Assembly: GCF_023973825.1 (NCBI RefSeq)
Contig: NC_090120.1
Location: 496,001-560,000, forward strand
Length of the DNA stretch: 64,000 nt
Source: Plasmodium brasilianum
Taxonomy: Eukaryota; Apicomplexa; Aconoidasida; Haemosporida; Plasmodiidae
Reading direction: 5' to 3'
Under the pieces are notes generated by a model. The model saw nothing but the letters and a program-made list of their open reading frames with translations. It was not told the origin of the DNA and ran no database searches. Shown here piece by piece: positions 26,740-39,700 of the stretch; positions within the stretch are counted from its first letter, which is position 1; every line of letters starts with the position of its first letter. Made by a program: the position numbers and the translations under genes.

Positions 26740-28656
26740 ATGAGTGAAAACGAGTAAGCTCTTATAATAAGTAAAACTATTAAATGTTTCAAACTGCTTC
26801 TTTTCTGCGTGTCGTTAATAAAAATATTCCCAAATGATTATACACATGTGTTTGTGTATATATACATAATATATATGTGCATATATGCATTTGACTTTGA
26901 AAATATACTCCTTGCTACCTCTTTCTTACATATGCATATATGTGTACACATGTGTATGCATTTTTGTATAAAGAAAATGCAGCTTTGTGTTTGTTGAAAA
27001 AATTGTAGAAGCTGTACTTCTATGCATATTGGACATGATACTTTTTAGTATGATCATATTTAGAAGCTTCTCTATTGAGTGATTGATTGACTGTTTGATT
27101 GATGTTTAATTCATTTGTACTAATCGCCCTCAATTTTAATCCATTTTTTTTTTTTTTATTGCTGTATTTTTCATTTTCCCATATCTGTACTTTTTTCATA
27201 CAGTCTGCTTTTTCGAATTAGCCAAATAACAACCTATGTGAGCAAATGGATTATAAAGGCAAAAGTCGTAAATAAGTCGAAGCTGTCAACATTCAAAAAC
27301 AACAACAGCTTTTTTAGCATAGATGTAACAGACGTGCATGGGGATTCTATTTCTTGTAAATTTTGGGGAAGTGCAGCGGACAAGTGGTTTAATAATATCG
27401 AGTTAAAAAAAGTGTACATCTTTTCGAAAGGAAGAGTTTCCATAGCAAATCCTAAATATAACACAGTAAAACATAAGTACGAATTAACATTTAATGAGGA
27501 TAGTGAAATTCACGAAGTAAAAGATGATGGAGAAATAAAAATCCAAAAAAAAATATCGCTAGTTAATTTAAGGGATATAAAAATAGCAACAAAAGAAACT
27601 CCATTTACTGCAGATTTAATAGGTATAGTGAAACATATCGGTGCTGTAAGTAACTTGAAAACTAAACAGGGGAATGATATAATAAAACAAAACATAATTA
27701 TTGTTGATGACACAAAACATTCTTTTGAAATTTCCTTTTGGGATAATAATGTTAATTTAATAGAAAATGAAATAAAAGAAAATGAGATTTATATATTTAC
27801 AAATATCAGTATAAGAAATTGGAATGATATGAAAAATGGAACTTTTGGAGTTACGAGTTCAATTGAAAAAATGGAGAATTTAAATGATGAATTAAAAAAT
27901 AAGTGTGCCGTAATATCTCAGTGGTATAATACAAATGGAAAGTATGAACAATTTACAAATATGAGAAATATTTTGTCAAATGATGTTACACAAATACCTG
28001 ATAAACATTATGCTTTAAGTGATGTTAATGACGTATTGACAAAAGTATCTGGGACATATACCTTAGTGGGAAGAATTAAAAGAATTTATTGGAAAAGTAA
28101 AGAAAATGAACATAGGTTTTATTACCCTGCTTGTACCAAATGTAAAAAGAAATTATTATCTAGTGGACAAGAAAGTTCTTTAGATAATGATTATGATAAC
28201 AATGTAGAAGCTAATCATGATGAAGAAAATGTTGTATATTCTTGTATGAACTGCGATGAAAATAATGTAAAACCTTTTTATAATTATACATTTAATTTTC
28301 TATTTATGGATTTTTCTGGATCAATTACTTTAAGAGCCTTTTCTGATGAAGGCTACAATTTATTGGGGAAAAAAGCAGAAGACTTAAAAAGCTTAGATGA
28401 AGATAGCCTAGATTATTTATTTAATTACGACTTCTTGTATAAAGAATACAAAGTTGTGGTTCGGGTTAACCAAAAGGTTTACAATGGAATTGAAAGAGTT
28501 AATTTTACTGCTATGAGAATTTTCCCACAAAAACATTCAGATATTTCTTACTTGCTCAATGAAATTCAGTCGCTCATTACAAATAATAGTACATCAAATA
28601 AAAATAAGAGATCCCTGAATGACGACCAGCATGAAGCCAAAAAGCAGAAGGTATAG
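26740..28656 (+). CDS. RPA1: Replication protein A large subunit, short form (RPA1)
   Basis: A 14-nt first exon (26740-26753, ATGAGTGAAAACGA) joins across a 450-bp intron (GTAAGC...TACAG) to 27204-28656, giving 488 aa starting MSENDLLFRISQITTYVSKW. Without this exon the frame has only a GTG start at 27238. Three OB folds are visible: DBD-A (ISQITTYVSKWIIKAKV...ISCKFWG), DBD-B (TADLIGIVKHIGAV...FEISFWD) and DBD-C, with a zinc ribbon at Cys315, Cys318, Cys352 and Cys355. It binds single-stranded DNA in replication and repair. The N-terminal protein-interaction OB fold of animal and yeast RPA70 (about 180 residues) is missing, as I recall for the short P. falciparum RPA1. It lies upstream of and convergent with CuTP. 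Confidence 0.93.
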
Positions 28657-29582
28657 CTGATAAGTTGAAGTGAGGAGCACGATGTATCAGATATAAAATA
28701 CGAAACGATGGACACAACACTTCAAACATTGTACACATTATATGTCAAGGTTTTTCATGTAACCAACATAACATAGAACCAACCACCATAATGCAATAAA
28801 ATTGTCAATTATTTGCACCGTTATATCTAAAGTTTGCCATTATGTAACCCCATTTAATAAAAAAATTATCATATAGTACATATCATTGCACAGTTTGAAT
28901 CTTTTAAAAAATAATTTTGCATAATAGACATAAAAAAATGATTTATACCTTTTTATTCATTTTTTACTTTATCAAAAATTTCGTGTATATATTTTTAGGT
29001 TTTTTTTTTTTTTTTTTTTGAAATATTACAATTTTTCAATGAAAAAAAAAGAAATTTATTATATATATGTTAATTAAAGGTTGCAAAAACGTATATTATT
29101 AATTTAATTATGTACATTAAATAAACAGTGACAATAAATTCTATGAAAAGTTCTTTATTTCAAAAAAAAGAATATAAAAGTGGATATACATGCGTAGGGA
29201 TACATGCGCAAATCATCTTGGCACAGCATAACTCAAAACTACCACATACAATAAAACGTGGTGATATCACGTCAAAACAAAACATTTTATTGTTATTATT
29301 ATTGTTTTTATTGTTGTTATTGTTACTGTTATTATTACAATTATTATTATTATTATTCATTCTTTTTTTTTTTTTTTTTATTTCTTTTTTTTTTTTCTCT
29401 TATTACGCGAACCTATTTTTGACTAAATCTTTTTGTTTCTCCAAATCATATATCCCGTAGAAGCCTGAGATGAAAAAATAAAAAAAGGTCAAAAAATGAG
29501 CTAATATTTGTTCAACGATCAAATGTGTGCATGCATATATATATTAATGCGCCCTAGTACATAAGTTCGCAATTTTTTCCCC
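28657..29582. other. Intergenic region between convergent RPA1 and copper ATPase genes
   Basis: A convergent 3' spacer. It holds poly(T) at about 29001-29019 and a (TTA/TTG)n-rich tract at about 29285-29365. The minus strand at 29464-29403 has an acceptor-like CTCAG followed by an open 20-codon stretch. It is out of phase with the preceding copper ATPase exon, so I leave it as probable 3' UTR. Confidence 0.55.
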
Positions 29583-32500
29583 TTACAATTTCAAAGACAA
29601 GGAAGACAAAATGACAATAATTGAACTACAGAACATTAGGAATGTAAAAAGAAAAGGTGACAACACGTAATTTAGTGCATAAAAAGCACCACTTGCCAAT
29701 AAAATGAAAAAGATGTTGATAAAGAAGGAAAATAAAAAATTAAATTTTATTACTAGCAAGGTTTTTCTACTAATTTCAAATAATTTCATTATAACACTTA
29801 TATTATTATCTACAATACAAGCATCAGCGTTGTCCATCACAACGTTTGATCTTGTACTTAATGACAACCCCAGGTCCGCATTCTTCAAAGCAAAGCAATC
29901 ATTTATACCGTCTCCAATCATGCACACTTTTCCTGTTGGAAAAAAGGGGGTGATATAAAACACGTCAAATGTTGTTATGTTTGCATGGATGCATATATTT
30001 ATATATATAATATAACGTCATTTCCAACTGAACATATAAATGCCGCAAGTAAGAATAGACAAATATAGCGAACAAAACGAAATGATGATGGCATAAATTA
30101 ATATCAAGAAAAGAAATAAACATTTTTAAAATAATACGTATCTCCATTTACCATCATTCAGGGACTGTATTTTCTTCACAAAATGAACCTTCTCCATGGG
30201 AAGGGTATTTGAAGAGACGTTTTTCTTGGGTATTCCCAAAATTTTGGAGATATAAATAGCATTCATGTAATTATCCCCTGTACATACATAAACCTTTTTG
30301 CTTTCTTTTTTTAAGTATTGAATTAAACCAAACACTTCGGGCTTTATGTCATCCACTAGAGTAAAAAAACCAACTATTATTCCCTCTATGGACATAAAAA
30401 TAATATTATTGCTTTCATTCTTTTTACTATTTGAATAGTTATATAAAAATTGATATGTTTTATGAACATTACAATCACAAGAATATATATGTGCCTCCAG
30501 ATTATTTATGTTTAATTTTTCTTCAATTACTTCTCTCTTACTACAATAAGCATTTTTATATTTTGTGTAACAAAAAAATAACGTACCAATGGTTACTGAT
30601 AAATCATTTATTATACCAATAATTCCTTGGTTTTTTTCATTTTTTAAATTATGAACTTCAAATGTTTCATTTATGCAAAAATTATTATTTATATAAGTAT
30701 TTATAGACTGAGCATATAAATGATTACTATATTTTTCTATATTTAAACTTAAGCTTAAAAATAAGTATAGCATATTACTTAGTTTTTCCTTAATATCACC
30801 ATCTTTATCATCAAAAGGAGCATTATTTGTAAAATGCGCATTTTCATGTGGTTTTCCATTATTTAAATTATTTTGTACCTTTTTCAGAGCACCATATTTA
30901 TCATACATACTTGTTAGATCTTCCCTATTAAAATAATTATTTCCATAAACATTTGAGCAATCATTTTCACTACTGATTTCACTACTAGTTTCACTAGTAT
31001 ATGAATCATCGATTAAGGATAAGTTCACATCCGCATTATTTATGAAATATTCCTTCAGTGAGCTATCTGATATTTTGTCATATTTATTTTTTTTCCTTTT
31101 ATTATTAATAAATGAAACGATACGATTAAAAACGGATTTATTCCTATCATTTATAATATTTTTTCCCTCTTTCAAATTTCTTCGATTATCTTTTTCTTCT
31201 TTTTTCATTACTGAATTTCTTATTTCGATTTTGTAATAATCCTTTTGAGTTGTAAAAGAATAAAAAGTAACATTTTTACCTGAACAGTGCAGACTTTCTA
31301 CAAAATTCAATGTTACATTACTTTTATTTTGTTTTTTTATTCTTTTTCTTCTTTTTCCTGCTTCGTCTACAGTACCTTCTTTGAAGTTTCGCTCACTGGA
31401 AAAGTCGCCTTTGTTTTTCTCTTCATATATGTTTCCAATATGTTCACCACCCATGTGTTCATACATTCCATTGTAAGAACTCCGATCGCTTAATCCGTCT
31501 AAGAAACCGCTGTTACTACCCAAAGTGTTTGACCTTCCCTTGTGCTGAAGATTAAAAATCTTAAAATTATTCCTGGAATCCAAACCACTTTCCAAATCGC
31601 TGACCGTATTATAATTATCGAAATTAATTGATAAATTATTAACAGAATTATTCTTTAACAACTGATCGATAAAAAGATCCAAATTGTTAGAAATATATAT
31701 TTTATTTACCACCGGTTTTCCAACTGTTAATGTGCCCGTTTTATCAAAAATAAAATGATTACATTCCAAAAAAATTTCGAAAATATTTATATTTTTTATA
31801 ATAATACCAATGTTACTACATATGTAAGAACTGATTGCTATGGACAAGGGGCTAGCTAATCCTACTGCACATGGACAAGCAACACACAAAATAGACAAAG
31901 AAAAATGAATTGAAAAAAATATACATGATAAAAATTTGTTTAATTTAAAATAGGCATTTCTTTTTATATTAACATAGTCAAAATATGTTAAATAGAACCA
32001 TATTAAAAATACTATAATACACAATATAATTATAGATGGTATAAATATGCTCGCAATCTTATCTGCATATAACTGCAGATTAGTTTTCTTGCAATTTACT
32101 TCATCTAAAGTTTTCTTAATATACTCAATATAATTTCCTTTTGATATATCCTTAATATATAACATAATTATTCCTCCAACACATTTAGATCCAGCATATA
32201 TTTTATCACCCTTATATTTTTTAATAGCTTTCTTTTCACCACTTATCATACTTTCGTCCAAATAAGAAACTTCATCATTCACTTTAATACCGTCAATTAA
32301 TAATGTTGCTCCTTCATAAAATATTAAAATATCATGCTTCTGCACAAATTGCACAGGATAACTAAGTATTCTAAAATCGTTTAAATTAATTTTTTTATCT
32401 TCTACAAATATTTTATTTATATCAATCTCTTTGCCACTATGTGAAAAGCTGTTCAGGAGGAATCCCTTTTGATCATCGTCCCCAATTTCGTAACTGGAAA

Positions 32501-35500
32501 AATTGCTTTTGTTTTCACCGCATTTGATCAATGTATTACTTTCACTTCGAGAATTGTTGTCATTATGAATGTTACTTCGAATTTCATTACCTATTTCATT
32601 ACGGACTTCATTACACCTATCTTCATGGATATTGTCAATATTATGGTTTTTATGGACCTCCTCCTCCTTAGTCTCTCCATTTCCCACGTTCGAGTTAATA
32701 AAGTTACTTGCTTGTTCCTTCATATTTTTATTATCTTGTGTCTTCTCAGTTTTCTTTTCTAAAATATAAACATGTTTTGTTGTTCTTTCATACAAATCCT
32801 CAATCTTCTTTTTTGTAAAACTTACTAAAAAATTCTCAATTTCAAAACCAAATTTCATAATGCATATTAGTAAAGCGGAAGAATCAAAATATAATGGTAT
32901 TCCATCTAGGTCTATGGAAAATAGTAAGCAGAATAATAAAAGAAACAAAGAGTAAAAATAAGAAAAAGATGAACTAATAGATATTAATACATTCATATTA
33001 ATAATGTTATTCTTTAAACTTCTGTAACCATTCAAAATAAAACTAAAACCAAAATATATATAAACAATGGAACTTAAAAGAAATATTAAAAATAATCTTA
33101 ACGGTAATGTCCCTAATATTTTCGAATCTAATGAAGATTTGTAAGAAGATACAATTAACCTATATACGGGATTATTAACAAACAATTTTACAATTTTACA
33201 AAATAAAGTTTTTCTTATTTTCTCCTCTGAGTCATATTTCAAATTCGTATAACTCATCAGTTTATATTTTCCTTCCTTAAATTTATTTTCACTTCTTTCC
33301 TTTTTATCTATATTTTCTTCCCTTTTTTCCTTTTTGTAATTATTAGTGTCCTTTTTCGAGGGTACACATTTCTTCATATTAGTACATCTGAGTTTTAATT
33401 TCTCTGAATTGTTCAAGTGGTATAATATATTCGAAATATCCAAATAATTATCATCCCTTCTGAAATCGTACAAAAAATCTACTTCCTCCACTTCGGGTTT
33501 TTTTTTTTTCTCTGTGTCTTTAAAGTTTGCAGAAACCTTATAAAAATAATTTGAATTCAGTATAGCTTTCATAGAACCGTAAGTTTTTTCAGCCTTTACC
33601 TTTTCTATGTTCACATCCTCTACTATGATACCTTCCTCTTTTATATCCTTTCCTTTTGTGTTTTTTTTCTCCTCTTTGTTATTCTTAAAATTTTTTATCT
33701 CCACATCCTCCTCTTTTTCACCATGGCCTTTGGTAAGTTTTCCCTTCACTTTTTTCTCCTTAAAATTTTTTACACTTTCATCTTCCGTTTTGACACCTTC
33801 CTTTTTTGCATCCTTTCCTTTGGTAATTTTTTTCTCCACTTTGTTACTCTTAATATTTTCCACATTTTCTATATTTTCCTCGTTTTTATCTCCCTCCTTT
33901 GTATCCTTGCCTTTGGTAATTTTTTTTTCCTCATTGTTATTCTTAAAATTGTATATGTTCTCATTTTCCGCTTTTTTATCCCCCTCTTTTGTATCCTTCC
34001 CTTTTGTAGGTTTTTCCTCCATTTTGTTCTTAAAATTTTCTATCTCCTCATGCTCCACCATTTCGCTATTATTCTTCGTATGTTTTTCACCCTTTTTGAA
34101 TTCCTTAAAATGCTGAACTTCCTCATTTTTTGATATTGCATCGTCATTTTTCGTACTTTTACCCATAACATTTCCTGCTTTAATATCCTTCTCTTCCGGT
34201 ATTTTTTCCTTTCTTTTTTTTTCCTTAAAATGATCAACTTCCTCATTTTTTGCCTTTACGTATCTACCCTTTACTTCTTCTCCCGTCATACATTTTTCCT
34301 TCACATTTTTTTTTGGGAATTGCTTCACCTCTGTAGTATCTGAGGAACTACTTGCAGAATGGTCGCTTCCTTTGTCTTTCTTAAATTGTGATTCATACTC
34401 ATCATAACTATTACAAATACTAAACTTGTCAGATATATTGCAATTATTTTGATCAGCAGATATCCATTTATTTTTAGTAGTATGCTTGCATGGGCTTTTT
34501 TTCTCATTTATGTGCATTTTTCCCTCTGTATTACTGTGATAGCCATTTGAAGTAGCAATTCCCCCTTTCTCAGCATCGTGCCTAGGTAACTTCTCTTGAT
34601 AAACATCATTTATCATACCTTCCCTCTTTTCATTATCTGAATTTACAACGTAATGAGCAATAAGACTTTCTTCATCTAAATAAGCGCTTCTTACATTCGG
34701 TTGCATAGAGCTACTATCCTTTCTAACTTTGTTATGATAAAATAAATCATTTTTTTCTCTTTTTGCATTTACTAATTTATATGTCATCAAATAATTCTTG
34801 TAATTTCCATAAGAGTAAAAGCCGTTCATATATCCCATATTCATCTGACAGTTATTGAGTATAATTATAAGTATACAGAAAAAAAAACAACAAAATAATT
34901 CTATTAACTTATATGAATTACTCGTTTCATTATATTTTGTACTTCTGAAATATTTTTCTTTGTCTTCATCATAATATGCATCAATATTTTTTTTCTTTTT
35001 TAAAAATTCTAATATAAACCTTATTCCGATTATTTCAGGGTCATATAAAATATAAATATACTCTTTCTTAATATCATATTCAACATTTTTAATTCCTTTT
35101 ACATTTTTTAATAATTCATAAGATTTAATTACATCTTCTCTAAAAACATATAATGTTATATCAAATAGATTACACTTGTTATCACTATCATCATCTTTAT
35201 ATAGATCAATTAAATCGTTGTTAAAACCACAATTTTTTACTTCCGTCATAATATTATTTACAAAACTTTTTATATTGACACTGATTAAATTATTTTCTGA
35301 TGTATTTATTTTTAACTTAATTTTGCTTTCAGTAGCAAAGCTATTACCATCTATAATTAAATTTTTACCCTTTAAAAAACTTATAATTTTATTTCCACAA
35401 CTATCACATGTCATGTTATATATTCTCAGTTCACATATATATATTTTTTCTTTGTTCCTACTCCTATAATTTTCATACGCCTGGAAAATATTACCATTTC

Positions 35501-36470
35501 TTATATGAGAAGGTTGCTTCTTACCATTTTCTAAAACTTTATCATCACTTAATAAACTACTTTTATCTATATTGGAATCATCGTAATTTGCATACATATA
35601 ATTCTTTTTACATTTCTTCTTTTTTCTTGTTATGTCATTAAATAAATCTAAAACACTAAATCTTCTATTTTTTGTGTTCTCTTCATCAGTCCCAAATTTA
35701 ATGCTCCGTTCCGTGGAGTACGTTACGGAGCCAACTACCTCTAAACTTTCGCTTCCATTCTCAGATCCTTGTGCATAATTGGAGTCACCTCTACTTTGTT
35801 CACTATTGTAGTAATTTCTTGTATAATTCTGACCAAGGGAGTAGTCTCTAAATCTATTTGTTTCCCCGTTTAAGTGTCCATTTATCTCATTCCCTTTGGT
35901 ATGGCATCCTGAACGACAATTTTCATTTACTCTTTTTCTGTAAAATTCGTCATACTCTTCACCTTCTTCATCTTCTTCGGTGTAATTATTCGTATAACCA
36001 TTATCATCATTGTCTTCTCTGAAGATACCATTTGCATGTCTTACGTTACTGTAATGTTTTCCACTATTCGCATCAGTATTCTTAAGATTTTCTAAGCTAC
36101 CATAATTACCCTCTTCATACATGTTTGTACTCAATAGTTCTTGGCTACTTGTCTTATTAAACATTTTCTTCTTTCCTTTCTTATTATTTAAATGAAAAAT
36201 ATACATAGTTACATGATCGTCATTTCTACTAAGGAATCGTCTATACGTTTCAGGATCTACATTTTTTTTATCTTCCTGAAAATAACCATTAATATCAAAA
36301 TTGTCTATAGCTTTTATTATGTCAGATGAACCGATAACACTATAATCATAAGAAATAATTACAACTTCTTCATTAAAAGCAATATTTTTTATTCCCTTTA
36401 CATTTAACTCATTTATCTTTTCCTTCACATTCTCGCTAACATAGAAAAGTAATAATTTACCTAGAGCCAT
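29583..36470 (-). CDS. CuTP: Copper-transporting P1B-type ATPase
   Basis: Two exons, 36470-30152 and 29932-29583, joined in phase 1 (donor GTAAAT, acceptor CAACAG) to restore SLNDGKVCMIGDGINDCF; 2222 aa. There are three HMA-like folds at the N-terminus, of which only the second has a metal motif (M353-TCDSC, Cys355 and Cys358). Membrane spans follow, with SGEK in the actuator domain, CPC at Cys1532-Cys1534 in the ion pathway, DKTGTLT with the phosphorylated Asp1576, and GDGIND near residue 2113 in the second exon. It exports Cu(I) across membranes using ATP. A Lys/Glu-rich insertion at roughly residues 740-960 carries degenerate TKGKDTKEGDK repeats. The usual SEHPL motif of the nucleotide-binding domain reads NHLYAQS, with Pro replaced. 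A third 3' exon is possible but unsupported. Confidence 0.93.
33600..34250 (-). repeat. Degenerate Lys/Glu/Asp-rich repeats in the copper ATPase
   Basis: About ten imperfect units of roughly 22-28 codons share a core like EEKKITKGKDTKEGDK with F/I-K spacers. They sit in the long cytosolic insertion between the metal-binding domains and the transporter core. The charge is high and aromatic residues are few, so the segment is probably disordered. Length variation between isolates would be expected. Confidence 0.8.
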
Positions 36471-37955
36471 TGTTTAAACGGATGCACATACATATATACA
36501 TATAAACACGAGCGCAAATATACATACGCACATACATATCTATACACAGAGCATGCATACACACATCCATATATGCCTTATGTTAATAAAGGAAATGAAA
36601 AAATAATGATATTTTACAATTAATTATATAAAAATTATGAATTAAGTTTACTTCCTAAAATTAAATTTATGAACAAGTTTGATAAGCCTTTTAAAACGCT
36701 GTTTCTGACACATACACACGTTTGTATATATATGTACATACATATATATAAACACACACACGCATATGTATCTATTTATACGTACACAGTATGGATAAAC
36801 AACCTCTAATATAATACTTTTACAATAAATATTGACATGGCTTGCGTGCTCAAACAATATAATTCAAAATAAAAAAAATTAAATAATATAAAATAAAATA
36901 ACATATAACGATATATGAAACTTAAAAACTTAAAGGCTTCTTAAAACGTAATGAACTTTTAAGATTTTTAAAAATATTGTTAAATGTATATCTCCTTAAA
37001 AGGATTTACAAAGATGATAAATATAAAGAATTATTCTAACTTCAATAAAATAAAAAAGAATGTAATATAAAAATAGAAATTAAAAATATATGTATAGTAT
37101 CTATCTTACTATGTGTTAAATAATATTTTACTTATTCCTAAGATGGGAAAACAAAAATTACATGATTATAATAAACATTTTAAAAAAAGTACGCAGAAGT
37201 AAATATGGAAAACATAAAGTAAAAAAAAATAAAAAAAAACAGAAAAGCAGAGTATATATGCGAAGATAAAGTAAAATATACGAATAGTGAAGAAGAAAAA
37301 GAACTTATATGAAAAAGCAGATTCAGAAATGAATACACACTTTAAAAAAAATAAAGAAAGAAAGAAAAAGTTCCTTCGATATGAGGAAGAGTTATTTTTT
37401 TCAATTAAATAAAGGCATATTTATAAATGCTAAAGTATAATTTTAATGTATATGCATTCTATTTTATGCAAGTTCCTAACTATAATTTTTTTTTCTTTTT
37501 TTTTTAAATTAGAACTACACATTTTTAAAAATATTTTTTTTTCATTCGTAAATCATAAAAAAAATATTGAGCTAAAATGGGACTAAATTTTTTATTTTTT
37601 TAAATCGAATGTGATATATATATATATTCCCATTTACTTGAAACCCTAAAAAGAATACACTCCATTTGTCAAAGGTATAAAATTTTTTTCTTAAAGGAAA
37701 ATATACTTTATGTTACGTTAAGTTAAAAGGAGTGAAAAAAATTATAATTCCGTTTTTAAGCTCAACCATATATATTTAGTATAATATAAAAATACATTAT
37801 AAAGTAAAAATAGTACCATCTAAATAATATATATATGTAGCACACCAGTTCAATATTGTGAATTTAGACATATCGGAATATGCTGCTATGAGAAAAATAA
37901 ACGAGACCAAACATATGCTTATATATTTACGTAATATATAAACATATATACATAT

Positions 37956-38002
<47 letters not shown>

Positions 38003-38148
38003 CACACAAGAAAAATCCTGAAAATGTTTAAATAATGATGTACACGTAAACCCACCCACCCTCAAGAAAAGGGAATAATTCTGTGTAGTGAAAATTTATT
38101 CTATTATTCCTTTCCCATCTCATTACTGTTCTCATTTTCACAACCTTA
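36471..38148. other. Intergenic region upstream of the copper ATPase
   Basis: Promoter-side DNA of the copper ATPase and 3' side of the thioredoxin-like gene. It holds alternating (CATA)n/(AT)n tracts at about 36480-36550, 36725-36765 and 37935-38000, and poly(A) runs. It includes GAAACCCTAAAAAG at about 37643, a telomere-like 10-mer considered and set aside. No gene was seen. Confidence 0.55.
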
Positions 38149-38973
38149 CTAGTAGGTGTTCCAGTTTTCCTTATGAATATTTTGATTATCAATATCTATG
38201 TACTTTGTATTCAAATAATTGCTCTGTTTTTTTAATGTGTAAATAAACTTGTTGTTATAAGAATGAAAAGTATCAATGCTTTGCTGTATATTACTAAGGA
38301 ACTCATTTAAGTAGTTTTCATCTATAGGACTTTCATAATTAATTTCTATTTTTTTCCTAAATATATGATTTTTATATATTAAACATATGCAAGGTACATA
38401 CGTTATATCACAGTTGTACGAGCACTGTGGGCATACATTAACATCTAGAAAAAAAAATTGCAACTTTTTATTTTTTTCAATAATACTTTTAAACTTTTCA
38501 AAAAATATAATACTAATATTGTTTTCATAACTACCAAAATATAACACCTGTAAATCGTTAGAAGTAATTATATTTTTAGAATTATTTTCATTAGTTTCCC
38601 CTTCGGAAATTGTACCCAAATTGTTTTTTTGTTCTTCTACAGCCTGTTTATGACATAACTCTCCTAGTACATTTTGATCATTGCTTGTTGTTCTACTCTC
38701 TTTTAATTTATTTTGTATTTTTGAATAATCTGTGAAGTATTCATTTTTTATAACTAAATTGAAATATTCATCATAGTTATTTATTACCTTCAAATTATGA
38801 TAATATATATCATTTAGTTTGTACACGTTATAAATATACGTGTTATCAATTTTCATACAATCATTTTTAACTGTGTTAAAGTGTTTGGAAAATACTACAT
38901 TCAAGTACTTCGTCCTGCTGCTGTTAAACTTTAATAATCTACTCAATTTTAATGTTTTAATCATCTTAAACAT
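38149..38973 (-). CDS. Thioredoxin-fold-like protein with a displaced cysteine cluster, possibly mitochondrial
   Basis: Single exon, 274 aa, not recognised by name. Residues 1-35 are basic and hydroxylated without acidic residues (MFKMIKTLKLSRLLKFNSSR...), like a mitochondrial presequence. Residues ~140-230 follow a thioredoxin pattern: strand LQVLYFGSYENN, helix FFEKFKSIIEKN, strand LQFFFLDVNV, then ITYVPCICLIYKNHIFRKK, where Pro194 occupies the cis-Pro position. The normal WCGPC active site is absent (YFGSYENN). Instead a CPQCSYNC cluster (Cys181, Cys184, Cys188) plus Cys195 and Cys197 surrounds the third-strand region. This could bind metal or act as an unusual redox site. It lies between the copper ATPase and the nucleoporin genes, all on the minus strand. 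The fold call is by eye and tentative; being a real gene is likely. Confidence 0.75.
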   Translation of the reverse strand: MFKMIKTLKLSRLLKFNSSRTKYLNVVFSKHFNTVKNDCMKIDNTYIYNVYKLNDIYYHNLKVINNYDEYFNLVIKNEYFTDYSKIQNKLKESRTTSNDQNVLGELCHKQAVEEQKNNLGTISEGETNENNSKNIITSNDLQVLYFGSYENNISIIFFEKFKSIIEKNKKLQFFFLDVNVCPQCSYNCDITYVPCICLIYKNHIFRKKIEINYESPIDENYLNEFLSNIQQSIDTFHSYNNKFIYTLKKQSNYLNTKYIDIDNQNIHKENWNTY

Positions 38974-39519
38974 TTCTTTTTATACTTAATAGTCATAATA
39001 AAAAAAGAAAAAAATGCTTTTCAATTTTTTAGTGGGGAAACAATGCACAAATGCTTCATACAATTCTCTTCAAGAAAAAGGCAGGTTCTTGTTTTTATTT
39101 TCCACAAGCATATATACACATATATGTTGCAATAAAAAAAAAACAAATTTGTAATGTGCAATATTTTTAAATTTTTCGCGAAATATGGAATTAATGTAAT
39201 AACGGAAATACTGAAATATAAAGCGTAGTCTTTTTATTTAAAAAAAAAAAGAATACCCCAAAAACATTCCTCATACCATTTTATATTTAATATATAAATT
39301 GTTCACGTATTACGAAAAAAAAAATTCATATATATAATTTAGAAATGAATAATATAATACACGATTAACGTTAATGCTTATTCATATTTACATAGATTAC
39401 ATTTATTTTTTATATCAATTTATTCTCATTACTTTTCAACATATAAGTTTCTGCAACAAAAAAATATAATATTTAACTTCACCGTCATCATAAGCTAGCG
39501 TTCATTTTATTTTGTTGTA

Positions 39520-39620
39520 TGTTGCTTTATTTTGTTATATTTCATTTTATTTTGTTATATTTCATTTTATTTTGTTATATTTCATTTTATTTTGTTATAT
39601 TTCATTTTATTTTGTTTTAT
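39520..39620. repeat. 20-bp tandem repeat
   Basis: Four to five near-identical copies of TTATATTTCATTTTATTTTG, degenerating at both ends. It sits in the promoter-side spacer of the thioredoxin-like gene and is likely a replication-slippage array. Confidence 0.85.
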
Positions 39621-39659
39621 TTTATTGTATTTTTTGTCATAAGATAAAAAATTTGAGAA

Positions 39660-39700
39660 GTTTTTCATCCGGGCAGGATCTCGCTTTAAGAGCTTTTATT
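39660..39700. other. Short GC-rich island (possible small RNA)
   Basis: CATCCGGGCAGGATCTCGC and flanks reach about half G+C inside DNA that is mostly A/T. CTC...GAG can pair across CTCGCTTTAAGAG, and a T-rich tract follows on the plus strand. No tRNA, snoRNA or protein signature was recognised. Confidence 0.3.

Noticed and set aside
29403..29464. Possible third exon of the copper ATPase (FYGIYDLEKQ...)
   Set aside because: The attractive reading is out of phase with the only available donor at 29586. The in-phase join gives just LLLRDI and a stop. The family normally ends near SLSLKL.
37643..37656. Second telomere-like motif AAACCCTAAA
   Set aside because: It has the same length of match as the site at 10731 but lies in plain AT-rich DNA without neighbouring GC islands or helices. 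One or two such 10-mers are expected by chance.
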